The position numbers and the translations under genes were made by a program. Below are positions 34,973 through 43,980 of a DNA stretch of 64,000 nucleotides, in pieces (within the stretch, counting starts at the first letter, position 1; every line of letters starts with the position of its first letter). Below the pieces are notes generated by a model that was given only the letters and a program-made list of their open reading frames with translations, did not search any database and had not been told where the DNA came from. This DNA is from Novosphingobium pentaromativorans US6-1 (GTDB taxonomy: Bacteria > Pseudomonadota > Alphaproteobacteria > Sphingomonadales > Sphingomonadaceae): the NCBI RefSeq assembly GCF_000767465.1, contig NZ_CP009293.1, forward strand, positions 248,001 through 312,000, read 5' to 3'.

Positions 34973-36790
34973 CTATTCCAGGTCCGGCAGCGGCGGCAAG
35001 GCGGGTATGAGCCGTTCCGCGTCCGGCATCATTTCGGGCGGGAACGCCGGCAGCAGGTCTTGTGTCAGCACCCGAAGGCTGGGCGCATAAAAGAGGCTGA
35101 ACCGGATCGGGTCGATGCGTTCCCGCGCCGCTTGAAGATGCCTGGTGGCCTGGACGATGCGCGCCAGATGATCCGGGTCGATCGGGACGATCAGGCCCGG
35201 ACAGGCGAGGCAGCCTCCCAGTTTCGGGCACATGCGGCCAGGCCGCGCCTGCCCGCCGTCGACCGGTCGAAGGCAGTCGTGGCCGAACAGCGCCGTTACC
35301 CGGACGCTGGTATGCGGCCCTTGATGTTGCGAGTCTTGGCAGGGCGTCTCGCCGGTTACCCATGTGATCATCAGCGACTGGAGCCGAGCGATCGTATCGC
35401 GTTCGAGACGGCGGACCGCCTCGCCATCGACATAGATATCCGTGGTGACGATGCTGGCATGGTTGAGCACGGCCTTGGCCGCCATAATATCGCCCTGGGA
35501 CGCTGTGTAATGGGTGCTTGCCATGCTGCTGCGGAACAGCTTGGGCGAGAAGTCTGGAAGCAGGGCACGGGACTTGCCGGGATGGGTTTCGTTCCAGGAC
35601 GCGATCGCGCCATTATGCCGCTCGTAGAAGCGCAACATTGCCGATCGCAACGTGGCCTGCACGATATGTCCGGCGTGGTGCTCGCGCTCGAGGCGTCCTG
35701 TCGTCATGAGGAAGCGGTGGAGGAACAGCCGGTCGCGTTTGGACGGCTCCACATGCGGCAATAGGGGTGCCGTCATCGCAAGGAGCTTTTCGATCAGGCG
35801 CGGCGCCGCATAGGGTCGGCGATTGTCGAACGAGCGCCGTTGCATGCGCTTCACCTTACCACCGGCGCGGGGTTTTACCCACTCGACCATGACGCGATGC
35901 CGCTCGAGCGGATGCGGCACGAGGCAGTCCCGCTTGATCTGGCGCAGCGGACCGGCATTGGCCGCCGTCTGGATCAGCAGCACCATATAGAACGCAACCA
36001 GCGTGTCGGTCGTGAGGTGGAGATAACCCTCAAGCTCGCGGAACCCGCCTACCTCGGCGATCCTCTGCCGATCGGGCTTGTTAAGGTCCAAGCCTCGGTC
36101 GGTCGGCAGGATGCCGTGGCCAAGGCGGTGGAGCTTCCAGATCCAGCGATCCCGTTCGGCGGTCCGGCCGCCATGAAGCAGCACATTCGGAAGACCAACA
36201 ATAGCTTGCCCGTGCTGGAACTTGTCCCAGGCAGTGTCGATGTCGGCATAGCACACTGCCAGCAGCGCGCGCATTGCGCCGGGTGTCAGTCGGTCCTGCG
36301 GTAGCCGCTGGACGCCGGCGAGCGGGATCGGATTGTTGGGAACGGCAAAGCCCGATGCGAACAAGCCTGGATTGTCCGCGATCGCGCGCTTGAGCACCGG
36401 CCGGATCATACCAAGCTGACCGGATTGTGAGCGGACGCCACGCCTGCGCCCGTTGGTAGGCATCGCCAGCCAGGTGATGAACCGGCGGATCGTTGCCGTG
36501 TCGAGGTCTCCCGCGCGCCTGACACGCGCGTCCTCGCGCAGGAACCTCCCGAACACGCGCAGCGCGAACCAGCGCGCCGTGCGGGTCGCAGCGCTGGTTG
36601 CTACATCATGATCGCGGAAGGCCCGGGCGATGGCGGCGCCGATATCATCCGGCATTCCGAACAGCGCCGGGTCGAAGCGTTGGATGATCTTGCCCCATTC
36701 ATCGCGGAACTGGATTTCGGCGATCCCTGCGGGGTGGTCCGCTGGTGCCGGATCGAGTTTCAGCGTCCGATCGAGGCGGCCCCTAGCCAT
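34973..36790 (-). CDS. tnpB: Large tyrosine recombinase, TnpB-like (second of three)
   Basis: 605 residues. An N-terminal SAM-like DNA-binding region (WFALRVFGRFLREDARVRRA) precedes a catalytic domain with QTAANAGPLRQIKRD near the Arg I position and LFRSSMASTHYTASQGDIMA with VLNHASIVTTDIYVDGEAVR near the C-terminus. The nucleophile Tyr is in the last segment. The Arg I context (NAGPLRQI) is divergent. Cysteines (GRMCPKLGGCLACPGLIVP) form a C-terminal metal site. It overlaps tnpA by 8 bp. Confidence 0.82.
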   Translation of the reverse strand: MARGRLDRTLKLDPAPADHPAGIAEIQFRDEWGKIIQRFDPALFGMPDDIGAAIARAFRDHDVATSAATRTARWFALRVFGRFLREDARVRRAGDLDTATIRRFITWLAMPTNGRRRGVRSQSGQLGMIRPVLKRAIADNPGLFASGFAVPNNPIPLAGVQRLPQDRLTPGAMRALLAVCYADIDTAWDKFQHGQAIVGLPNVLLHGGRTAERDRWIWKLHRLGHGILPTDRGLDLNKPDRQRIAEVGGFRELEGYLHLTTDTLVAFYMVLLIQTAANAGPLRQIKRDCLVPHPLERHRVMVEWVKPRAGGKVKRMQRRSFDNRRPYAAPRLIEKLLAMTAPLLPHVEPSKRDRLFLHRFLMTTGRLEREHHAGHIVQATLRSAMLRFYERHNGAIASWNETHPGKSRALLPDFSPKLFRSSMASTHYTASQGDIMAAKAVLNHASIVTTDIYVDGEAVRRLERDTIARLQSLMITWVTGETPCQDSQHQGPHTSVRVTALFGHDCLRPVDGGQARPGRMCPKLGGCLACPGLIVPIDPDHLARIVQATRHLQAARERIDPIRFSLFYAPSLRVLTQDLLPAFPPEMMPDAERLIPALPPLPDLE

Positions 36791-37925
36791 CGGCGGGGAT
36801 CAGCTCACCATAAAGATAGGCGAGGCTTTCGCTCAGGTCGCGTTCGTGCAGTTCGAGACAGCGCAGATAGATTGCCGTCGTCGTGATCGAGGCGTGGCCG
36901 AGCAGCACCTGCACGACCTTGAGCGGGTTGAGATCGGGATTGGTGCGGGCTTGGATCTGAAGGCGGGCCAGCATCGCCATCGCGAAGGTGTGCCGCAGCC
37001 AGTGCAGCGTGCCCCGAAGTCCCGCGGCCGCAAACGCTTCCGCGAGCTGTGCCGTCAGGAGTTTCCGCGTGATGGCGCGGCCATGCTCGTTCAGCAGGAG
37101 ATTGGACGGCGCGCGATAGCCTCGGTCAGAACGGCGGATACGGCGGACGATCCGGGCGCGATCCTCGCCCACATACCAGTGCGTATGATCGAGCAGCCGA
37201 AGCGGCGGATAGACTGTCCTTGGCCGGTCTCCTTTGGTGATATGGAGCGGCACGCCGACAAGTGGATCGCTGTCGTGGTCAAGTGGCCAGCTATCCGTGA
37301 TCTGGTCGACGGCGAGCGCGCAAAGCTCCTTGCGGCGCAGCCCCGCCCCAAGCGCCCATTGCGCGGCAAGTCGAGCAGTAGGCCTGAGATGCGCGAACAG
37401 CCGAGACAGTTCGTCGGCGCGCAACGGTCGCGGAAGCTTCTCGGGAAGCGAGACGATCAGCTCGTTGACCTGGCGCCGTTGTAGTCCGGGACGATAGGCG
37501 CCGTCCAACATCAGCGTCATCTTCTCGGTCAACCGGAACGGGCAATGGTCGATCAGCTTTCGATCTAGGGCCCAGCTATAAAAGCGGCAGACGGTCGAGA
37601 CACGCGCATTGATCGTGGTCCGGGCGTAGGGCCGCCCGGTATGCGTGCTGGGATTCTCCAGCATCCGGTTGCGATAAGCGGCGATGACACGTTCGTCGGC
37701 TTCGCGCCATTCGATCCCTGATTGTTCGAGCGAGTCGAACCAGTCGTGGAGATGCTCGCCGTAGGTCCGCACGGTGTCATTGGCCTGGGCGCGACCGCTT
37801 AGCTCTGAGTGCCCCATGAGCCAGAGGAACGCCGGCTCGATGATCGCCATGTCGGCGTCAAACAGGATCGGGAAGCCGGCGGGAATGCCTGGCTCACCCG
37901 CCAAAGCCCGAATGATCGATACCAT
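36783..37925 (-). CDS. tnpA: Tyrosine recombinase, TnpA-like (first of three)
   Basis: 380 residues from the ATG at 37925 (a longer form from 37991 is possible). The full catalytic set is visible: Arg in GAGLRRKELCALAVD, Lys in HITKGDRPRTVY, HxxR in LHWLRHTFAMAML, His in LLGHASITTTAIYL and Tyr in the same box. An N-terminal SAM-like domain is present (VSTVCRFYSWALDRKLIDHC). It is the promoter-proximal gene of the transposition operon, which ends at the left terminus. Confidence 0.88.
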   Translation of the reverse strand: MVSIIRALAGEPGIPAGFPILFDADMAIIEPAFLWLMGHSELSGRAQANDTVRTYGEHLHDWFDSLEQSGIEWREADERVIAAYRNRMLENPSTHTGRPYARTTINARVSTVCRFYSWALDRKLIDHCPFRLTEKMTLMLDGAYRPGLQRRQVNELIVSLPEKLPRPLRADELSRLFAHLRPTARLAAQWALGAGLRRKELCALAVDQITDSWPLDHDSDPLVGVPLHITKGDRPRTVYPPLRLLDHTHWYVGEDRARIVRRIRRSDRGYRAPSNLLLNEHGRAITRKLLTAQLAEAFAAAGLRGTLHWLRHTFAMAMLARLQIQARTNPDLNPLKVVQVLLGHASITTTAIYLRCLELHERDLSESLAYLYGELIPADG

Positions 37926-38048
37926 GCTGTCGGAATCCCCTCGCGCTGAGATTCCGGCGAACAATAGCGCTATTTGGGAGCCGGCAGGCAAACGGTTCGG
38001 CGGATCGGTGTCTTTCCGGGATGCATCGCCGCCCGCCGTCGGCGCGGA

Positions 38049-39458
38049 TCACATGTAGAAGCTGTAACTGACCTGTGGTTTCTCGCTGACGCTCACATAT
38101 TTCATGATGTCGCCGATCTTCTTCGCGCATTCGAGCGTGATCGGGAGGCGCCCGTCCATCTGGGTGTTGTTCCAGTTCATCTTCGTCAGACCGAGGATCT
38201 CGTCGCAGAGGCTTTCGAGCGAAGAGTCCTGTTCATATACGGTGATTTTCAGAGGGCTCGGCACATACTGCCCAGGATAGGTCTTGTAGAAGTCGACCGT
38301 CCCGCGGGTATATAGAACGCCCTCCGTCTCCGAGATCGTCAGCAGTGTCCCCCGCTTCGGCGGATACTTCTTGTCGCTGAACAAACGGACGTCAGTGTCC
38401 GTGATCGCGACGAAATCCTTCGAACGGATGCCCTTCTCCTCCAGCGCCCGCAGGAAGCCCTTGCGCTCGCCGTCGCGGAAACGGCTCGACTTGTGAATCA
38501 CGATCCTGGCCGGCATGTGTTCCAATGCCCGGTCGTACTCATCAAGAGCGTCACGCAGGAGTTCGTAGGCCTGATCCTCGCTCAGATATGGATGACGGTT
38601 CTTCTTATCGATCGACACTGGGGTCCCGCGCAGGATGATCCCATGCCCGAACTCGTCAAAGACCTGTGCCAAGCTGGACGACACGGTCTCACCGTCACGG
38701 CTCTTGTAGAAACCAATACCGATGTAGCACGAGCGGAGCTTGGCTGTGTCCTCGACGAGCCGCCAAGGAATTGTTCGGTTGCCCTTGTAGTAAAGCGCCG
38801 TGCAGAAGTTCCATGCCTTCGTCGCTGGGTCCTGCTGTTCCCCGGCGAACTTGGTGATCAGGATGGTTTTCTCCCGCACCAGCTGAAGCGGCGTGCCGAG
38901 GTGCATGCACTTGGCTTTCAATATCCGCCGGAAATTATGCTCGAGCTCGCTCTCATCCTTCGCGTCGCCAGTGGCCGAGATGGTCACGGAATCAAACATC
39001 TCGTTCGGCAATACGCAGACGATGACGTCAACCGACCTGTTCTCCGCCAGGAAGCGGATCTGCTCATAGTAGAGCTCAACAGCCCTCTCTACCCGGTCGG
39101 CGCGGGAGGCAAGTTTCACGATTCCGGTGATATCCGACTTCTTTAGTGTCCGCGTATACTGGGGCGAGTTGATCAGCCGGGTTAGGAAGCCGTAGCTCTG
39201 GTTCACCCCGCCGAAGCCACGGAACAGGTTGAGAAGTTGCGATTCCTTCTTCCGTTCGATGCCGTCCCGGCACCTCTCGAGCCACTCGTCCAGCAGATCA
39301 ATGCCCTCGCCTCGACCGACGACCCCGACCCTTAGTTCCGTCCTGCGCAGTTCATCGCGCTTGTCATACACGCCCATGTGCTCGATCCCCGTACGCGGGC
39401 ATATGTGGGTGCCGGTGCCGAACTCGAGCATCGGCTCCGCGAGAGTCGTCAGCCTCAT
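38049..39458 (-). CDS. Short prokaryotic Argonaute (MID-PIWI), SPARDA type
   Basis: 469 residues: only MID and PIWI domains, no N or PAZ. The C-terminal ITLECAKKIGDIMKYVSVSE after GLTKMNWNNTQMDGRLP is the PIWI end. The catalytic tetrad is lost: the first Asp position reads YIGIGFYKSRDG (Gly at ~248), and IVIHKSSRFRDG has Ser where Asp is expected (~323). This is normal for short pAgos, which bind a guide and target but use a partner as effector. It overlaps the APAZ partner by 4 bp (ATGA), giving the usual stoichiometric operon. Upstream and downstream genes belong to a transposon. Confidence 0.9.
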   Translation of the reverse strand: MRLTTLAEPMLEFGTGTHICPRTGIEHMGVYDKRDELRRTELRVGVVGRGEGIDLLDEWLERCRDGIERKKESQLLNLFRGFGGVNQSYGFLTRLINSPQYTRTLKKSDITGIVKLASRADRVERAVELYYEQIRFLAENRSVDVIVCVLPNEMFDSVTISATGDAKDESELEHNFRRILKAKCMHLGTPLQLVREKTILITKFAGEQQDPATKAWNFCTALYYKGNRTIPWRLVEDTAKLRSCYIGIGFYKSRDGETVSSSLAQVFDEFGHGIILRGTPVSIDKKNRHPYLSEDQAYELLRDALDEYDRALEHMPARIVIHKSSRFRDGERKGFLRALEEKGIRSKDFVAITDTDVRLFSDKKYPPKRGTLLTISETEGVLYTRGTVDFYKTYPGQYVPSPLKITVYEQDSSLESLCDEILGLTKMNWNNTQMDGRLPITLECAKKIGDIMKYVSVSEKPQVSYSFYM

Positions 39459-40900
39459 GCCGCCATCCCTTCGTCGGTCGCATCGTCATCATAGTCGGCG
39501 ATAGAGACGTCGCCTTCGTCAAGATCGTCATCGACCTCGTCGCCAACGTCGAATTCGAGGAGCGTCCCGAAGCTCAACGGCGCCTCGTCCAAGCCTTCCT
39601 CACTGCTGGTGTTGGAGAGGAAGTAGGCGACGAAACGAACCGCGTTCCTGACGCTGAGATTCAGTTCAAGCCGCTTCTGCTTCGAGAGCAACTTGTCGTG
39701 CCAGTTCGAGCGCTTGAAACCGTCATAGGAATAATACCAGCTCGGCACGATCTGCGAGAACCAGGTCCCGCCTAGATTTGAAAACGTCAGATCAAACGAT
39801 AAGTGCTGGTGATGCGCGATCTTGTCAGGGTCCTTCTTCTGATACTTCACTACGTACACGGTGCGTGTCGCGCTGGCCTTGCCGACCCAGGCCTCCTTGC
39901 GAAGCTCCTGCCCATCCTCGCCGGGCACGAAGAAGAAGAAGCCGTCCTTTGGATGGGAGCGCACGTTGCGCGCCTTCAGCATCTGCCGCGTCTCGGCCCA
40001 CATGAGTTGCTTGAGAATGTTCACGTTGTCCGGCTCGTCAGAGTCGGCCAGATCGGATATCTCCAGCCGTTCGATCGTGCCCTCGTCCACGATGCTGATC
40101 AGGCCGCTGGCCTCAATATCGGTGAATGAGAACAGCTTGTTGTTGTAACAAACCCATGCGTCCGTCGACACATCGTTCAGAAGGAGCGCCATCTTCACGA
40201 CAGACCTTCGACTCTTTGCGTAGCCCTTGTAGTTCAGTTCCGCCTTGGCCTGCGCGATCACCGCCTTGTCGTCGATCGTCAGCTCCGCAACGTAGACTGC
40301 CTCGGGCAGCCGGATCTCCTGTAGGTTGGTTGTGATCGCAGTTGGCGCCTCAACCGTCTCCGATCTCATGCTGATGAAGGCATCCACCTCGCCGAGGATG
40401 TGCTTAAGCTCCGAGAGCACGCGCTCTTGCGCTGTCAGACGCAGTCCGGTCACCATGCGGAGGATGTCGCTAAGGTCGATGATGTGCTTTGCGCAGTTGA
40501 ACGAGAAATCCTCCGTCAGCAGGGCATTTACGGCGCTCTGACTGTAGGATGCCTGCTTCTTGCCCAGCATGAGTACGTATAGCTCATCGAAGGTGTTATA
40601 ATACGACCGGCTCATGAATTGCCCGATCGTGAACTTCACCTTCTCCAGCCCGATGGTAGAAGTGACTTGGAAAGCGACACGGTCATGGTCGTCGCCGAGG
40701 TCGATGCCGGGGAAGTTCTTCTGCTTCCGGTTGAGATTGATGAGGTGCGGCAGGTTGAAGACCGACTTCAGGATCGGGATGAATGCATCTTCGAGCGCGA
40801 GGTTGATGTCGGTCCGCCCCTGCGCGGTCGCCAGTTCTACCTGTACGACAATACGGCTCACTACGTCGCGGAGCTGATTCTCAACCTCAAGCTGCCTCAT
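39455..40900 (-). CDS. Argonaute partner: SMEK/DREN-type nuclease fused to APAZ
   Basis: 481 residues from the ATG at 40900 (AGGAG upstream; a longer start at 40957 is less likely). Residues 60-90 (NFPGIDLGDDHDRVAFQVTS T...EKVK) give a PD-(D/E)xK-like site with Asp67 and Gln78, as in SMEK-domain nucleases. The C-terminal ~270 residues are APAZ: SFDLTFSNLGGTWFSQIVPS, YYSYDGFKRSNWHDKL and LSVRNAVRFVAYFLSN. In SPARDA systems (known from Crenotalea and the sphingomonad Novosphingopyxis) the guide-loaded pair assembles on target DNA and then degrades DNA and RNA indiscriminately, killing or arresting the cell. Confidence 0.88.
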   Translation of the reverse strand: MRQLEVENQLRDVVSRIVVQVELATAQGRTDINLALEDAFIPILKSVFNLPHLINLNRKQKNFPGIDLGDDHDRVAFQVTSTIGLEKVKFTIGQFMSRSYYNTFDELYVLMLGKKQASYSQSAVNALLTEDFSFNCAKHIIDLSDILRMVTGLRLTAQERVLSELKHILGEVDAFISMRSETVEAPTAITTNLQEIRLPEAVYVAELTIDDKAVIAQAKAELNYKGYAKSRRSVVKMALLLNDVSTDAWVCYNNKLFSFTDIEASGLISIVDEGTIERLEISDLADSDEPDNVNILKQLMWAETRQMLKARNVRSHPKDGFFFFVPGEDGQELRKEAWVGKASATRTVYVVKYQKKDPDKIAHHQHLSFDLTFSNLGGTWFSQIVPSWYYSYDGFKRSNWHDKLLSKQKRLELNLSVRNAVRFVAYFLSNTSSEEGLDEAPLSFGTLLEFDVGDEVDDDLDEGDVSIADYDDDATDEGMAA

Positions 40901-41649
40901 ACCGCCGCGCTCCTCCCAAGATGGCCTCCATGGAGTATGGGAACGCACCAAGAACATTGCAAGCGGGCGATAGCTGATGACGGGCCTTTGAAGCCTGAAG
41001 AGCCTTCAACGCCCGCTCTCCGCTAAGCTCAGATGCCTCCGAGTGCTGAGCGGTGGGGAATAAACCGGGATCGCTGGGAGGCAGGCCACCTCATATGGAA
41101 CGAAAGGTAACAAATCAGATGGGTGACCTCTGCAGATTTCAGCATGCGCCAGCACTTTGGCGGGGCGACTGTGCCCAAAAAGCCATCGCCTATTACAACA
41201 CAGAACAGGTATGTGTATGGGCATGGGCATGGGCATGGGTAGCGGGATCGAATCGACGCGCGCGCCTCTTTTTCAGAAGGCTCGTAACACACTGTTATTA
41301 TTTAGAAAAAAATCATCCTTTTATAAGTCGATGTTGCGGAAGTATTAATTCTCTCCCCCTCGACGCGATCGGCCCAGAATGCGAATTATTTCCAAATAAT
41401 CTCATCCATAATGGATGAATATTCCCACGAATATGTGATAAAATTAATTTATGCAATAAAATCTTATTTTGATTTCAATACATCCATTCGTAATTACCAA
41501 ATTACGCCGATTTTACTTATGCGTGAAATGAACATCCCAATATTTACAGTGTGTTGGCAAATATTTATCCAAATTCATCGCGGTTGATGGCATGATGGAC
41601 TCCTTCAAAATAGCGTGTATTATGGCGATGCATCGAAAGGAGTATCCCT
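40901..41649. promoter_or_regulatory. AT-rich divergent control region between SPARDA and the RiPP cluster
   Basis: About 750 bases without a gene. 41290-41620 is strikingly AT-rich against a GC-rich background and contains small perfect hairpins (CATCCA-TAA-TGGATG at about 41403; CGTAAT-TACCAA-ATTACG at about 41491). A TGGGCA tandem repeat lies at 41219-41243. TATTAT occurs just upstream of the precursor gene. It must hold the promoters of both cargo units; exact boxes are unclear. Confidence 0.5.
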
Positions 41650-41832
41650 ATGTCGATCGATACCGAAGTTCGGGCGCCGGAAGCTAGCCCCGAAATCCGC
41701 ACCGCCCTCCTGCGTGAACAGCCTCTGAATCCGGCGCTGCGCCGGCTGAAGGGTCGCGTTCTCGCCGAAGCGGAAGCAAGCGAAGTCATCACGAGCTACG
41801 ACCGGATGCATCACCGGCACAATCGCTCCTAA
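41650..41832 (+). CDS. RiPP precursor peptide (60 aa)
   Basis: AAAGGAG lies 7 bases before the ATG. The leader is acidic then basic (MSIDTEVRAPEASPEIRTAL, then NPALRRLKGRVLAEAEASEV) and the C-terminus ITSYDRMHHRHNRS is rich in His, Arg, Asn and aromatic Tyr, unlike a folded protein. It ends 12 bases before a radical SAM maturase, so it is the obvious substrate. His/Tyr/Asp/Arg in the tail are possible sites for cyclophane crosslinks, beta-hydroxylation and Arg-to-Orn conversion; which residues change is unknown. Confidence 0.8.
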   Translation: MSIDTEVRAPEASPEIRTALLREQPLNPALRRLKGRVLAEAEASEVITSYDRMHHRHNRS

Positions 41833-41844
41833 GGACTTCCTCGC

Positions 41845-43980
41845 ATGACCCCCGCCAGGATCACCTCGTTCCTGGTCAAGGTCGCGTCGCGTTGCAATCT
41901 CGATTGCGATTATTGCTACGTCTACCACCACGCCGACCAGAGCTGGCGCGCCATGCCGAAGCTCTTGTCGGCGGAGGACCGGTCTTGTTTCGCGACCCGA
42001 CTAGGTGCCTATACCGCGCAAGCGGAGATCACGCACTGCGCGGTCGTATTCCACGGCGGCGAACCTTTGCTTGCTGGTGCGGATAAGCTGGCGGCGTTTG
42101 CCGCCCAAATCCGTGCCGCGACAACCGCGAAGGTTGATGTCGGGCTCCAGACCAACGGGCTGCTGCTTGACGATGCCGCGCTCGATCAACTTGAGGCAGC
42201 GGACATCGGTGTCTCGCTGAGCTTGGATGGGCCGCGCGCGGCACAAGACAAGCATCGAACGACGCGCAAGGGGCGCTCGAGCTTCGATAAGGTTCTCGCT
42301 GCGCTGGAGCGGCTCAAGAAGCGCCCCAGGCTATTTGCAGGCGTCATCGCCGTCATCGATACCGCGACCTCGCCGGAGGATCTCTTCGCCTTCTTCGACG
42401 CGCATCATCCGCCGAATCTCGATTTCCTGCTACCCGACGCCCACCATTTGCGCCTCCCGCCAGGCCGCGCGCTCGATCCCTCGCTCTATGAGCGCTGGCT
42501 GATCGGCGCATTCGATCTGTGGCTCGACCATTATCCGCATTTGCCGGTGCGAACCTTTGAAGCTTTGCTCGATGCCGTTTCCGGGCTGCCTTCCCGGACT
42601 GACGCATTTGGCTTCGGGGACGTCAGCCTTATCTCGATTGAGACCGACGGAAGCTATCACGATCTCGACGTGCTCAAGGTGACCCAGGACGGAGCGACCA
42701 GCCTTGGCGGTTCGGTACGGGATACGCCGATCGCAGACATAGCGACCTCGCCCCGGATCGCAGCGCATCGCGCGCTGCTCAGCAAAGCAGGACTATGCCG
42801 CGAGTGCCAAGCCTGTCCGATTGTCGAAATCTGCGGGGGCGGATCGCTCCCCCACCGCTTTGGCACCGACGGCTTCAATCATCCGACCGTTTATTGTCGT
42901 GAGATGCTCGCGCTGGTCGAACATGCGCGGGTCCGCCTCGCGGAACTGCTCTTGCCCTCGGATGATGCGCTGGATTCGGCCCTGCCCACTGGCACCGACC
43001 TAGCAGCGTTCGATCTCGCGGAGAGTGCCACGGCGATGATGGACGATCTCTGCGCCGGTGCGCGGTCAGCCGCGCGTGACGCGCTGCTGGGGACGGTCCG
43101 CGAGTTGCGTGCCACCCACCCCGAACTCGGTCCGGCGATCACGGCGTTCGATGCGCTGTCCGTTTCCGAGCAGGAAGAACTGGCGAGTGCTCCGGGCGCC
43201 ATCGCGTGGCGGCACACACTCGACATTCAGACCGCCGCCTATGAAGTTCAGGCCGTCGACGGCGCAGCAATCCAAGCCGACGCATCCTATCTGCAGGACT
43301 TGCTTGCCCAGCCATCACGCGACGGTTCCGGCTTTCAGATCGGTTTCCCCGATCCCTGGCTTCGCATTCCCTTTGGCGAGGCAATCTATTTTGAGGATGA
43401 GGCGACCACCGCTAAGGTCAAGCCGATCGTTGAGGAGGCGCTGCAGATCATTGAGCGCTGGCGCCCGGCAATGGCGCGCGAGATGAGAATGGCTTGCGGC
43501 GCAATCCAATTTATCCGCGATCCGCTTGCGCATCCCGACAAGATCGTTTCGTTCAGCGACAACTCGGTCCCAGGTGCTCTCTATGTGTCGGTCCTGCAGG
43601 GCGACGATCCGATCGACGCCTACGATCTCGCCGACTCGTTGTTGCACGAGCACCGGCACCAGAAACTCTATCTCCTGGAGCGGCTTGCGCCGACCGTGGC
43701 TTCCACCGCGGCGCTGGTCTCCTCGCCGTGGAGAGAGGATCTTCGCCCACCTTCAGGCCTGCTTCACGCCGTGTTCGTCTTTGTCGAATTGCGGCGTTTC
43801 TGGCTTCATGTCAGGGACGAAGGGCCTGCCCGCCTCCACAATCGGGCGATCAATCAGCTCCGTGACACCGAGGAGAATCTTCGCGACGCATTCGTGACCC
43901 TCGATAGCTGTCCGCTGACCCCACTGGGACGCGAACTGGTTGCTGTCCTCAAAGCCTCCGCCGAACGCGAATTGGCCTGA
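41845..43980 (+). CDS. Fused radical SAM/SPASM - HExxH peptide maturase (FxsB-like)
   Basis: 711 residues. The radical SAM cluster is C17-x3-C21-x2-C24 (SRCNLDCDYCYVYHH), with the SAM-binding HGGEPLL. A SPASM domain follows (C318, C321, C324, C330: CRECQACPIVEICGGG). From about residue 370 a helical C-terminal domain contains HEHRH at 601-605 (DSLLHEHRHQKLYLL), the HExxH signature of 2-oxoglutarate-dependent peptide beta-hydroxylases once taken for metallohydrolases. From memory, fused proteins of this type have been shown to form cyclophanes and beta-hydroxylate. AAGGA precedes the ATG; the next gene overlaps the stop by 1 base. Confidence 0.9.
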   Translation: MTPARITSFLVKVASRCNLDCDYCYVYHHADQSWRAMPKLLSAEDRSCFATRLGAYTAQAEITHCAVVFHGGEPLLAGADKLAAFAAQIRAATTAKVDVGLQTNGLLLDDAALDQLEAADIGVSLSLDGPRAAQDKHRTTRKGRSSFDKVLAALERLKKRPRLFAGVIAVIDTATSPEDLFAFFDAHHPPNLDFLLPDAHHLRLPPGRALDPSLYERWLIGAFDLWLDHYPHLPVRTFEALLDAVSGLPSRTDAFGFGDVSLISIETDGSYHDLDVLKVTQDGATSLGGSVRDTPIADIATSPRIAAHRALLSKAGLCRECQACPIVEICGGGSLPHRFGTDGFNHPTVYCREMLALVEHARVRLAELLLPSDDALDSALPTGTDLAAFDLAESATAMMDDLCAGARSAARDALLGTVRELRATHPELGPAITAFDALSVSEQEELASAPGAIAWRHTLDIQTAAYEVQAVDGAAIQADASYLQDLLAQPSRDGSGFQIGFPDPWLRIPFGEAIYFEDEATTAKVKPIVEEALQIIERWRPAMAREMRMACGAIQFIRDPLAHPDKIVSFSDNSVPGALYVSVLQGDDPIDAYDLADSLLHEHRHQKLYLLERLAPTVASTAALVSSPWREDLRPPSGLLHAVFVFVELRRFWLHVRDEGPARLHNRAINQLRDTEENLRDAFVTLDSCPLTPLGRELVAVLKASAERELA

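Noticed and set aside
38049..39458. Catalytically active long-type Argonaute
   Set aside because: No N or PAZ domains, the DEDX residues are replaced, and an APAZ partner is present; it is a short pAgo.
41219..41243. TGGGCA tandem repeat as a coding repeat (WAWAWAW in one frame)
   Set aside because: The surrounding frame has no ribosome site and lies in an intergenic control region.
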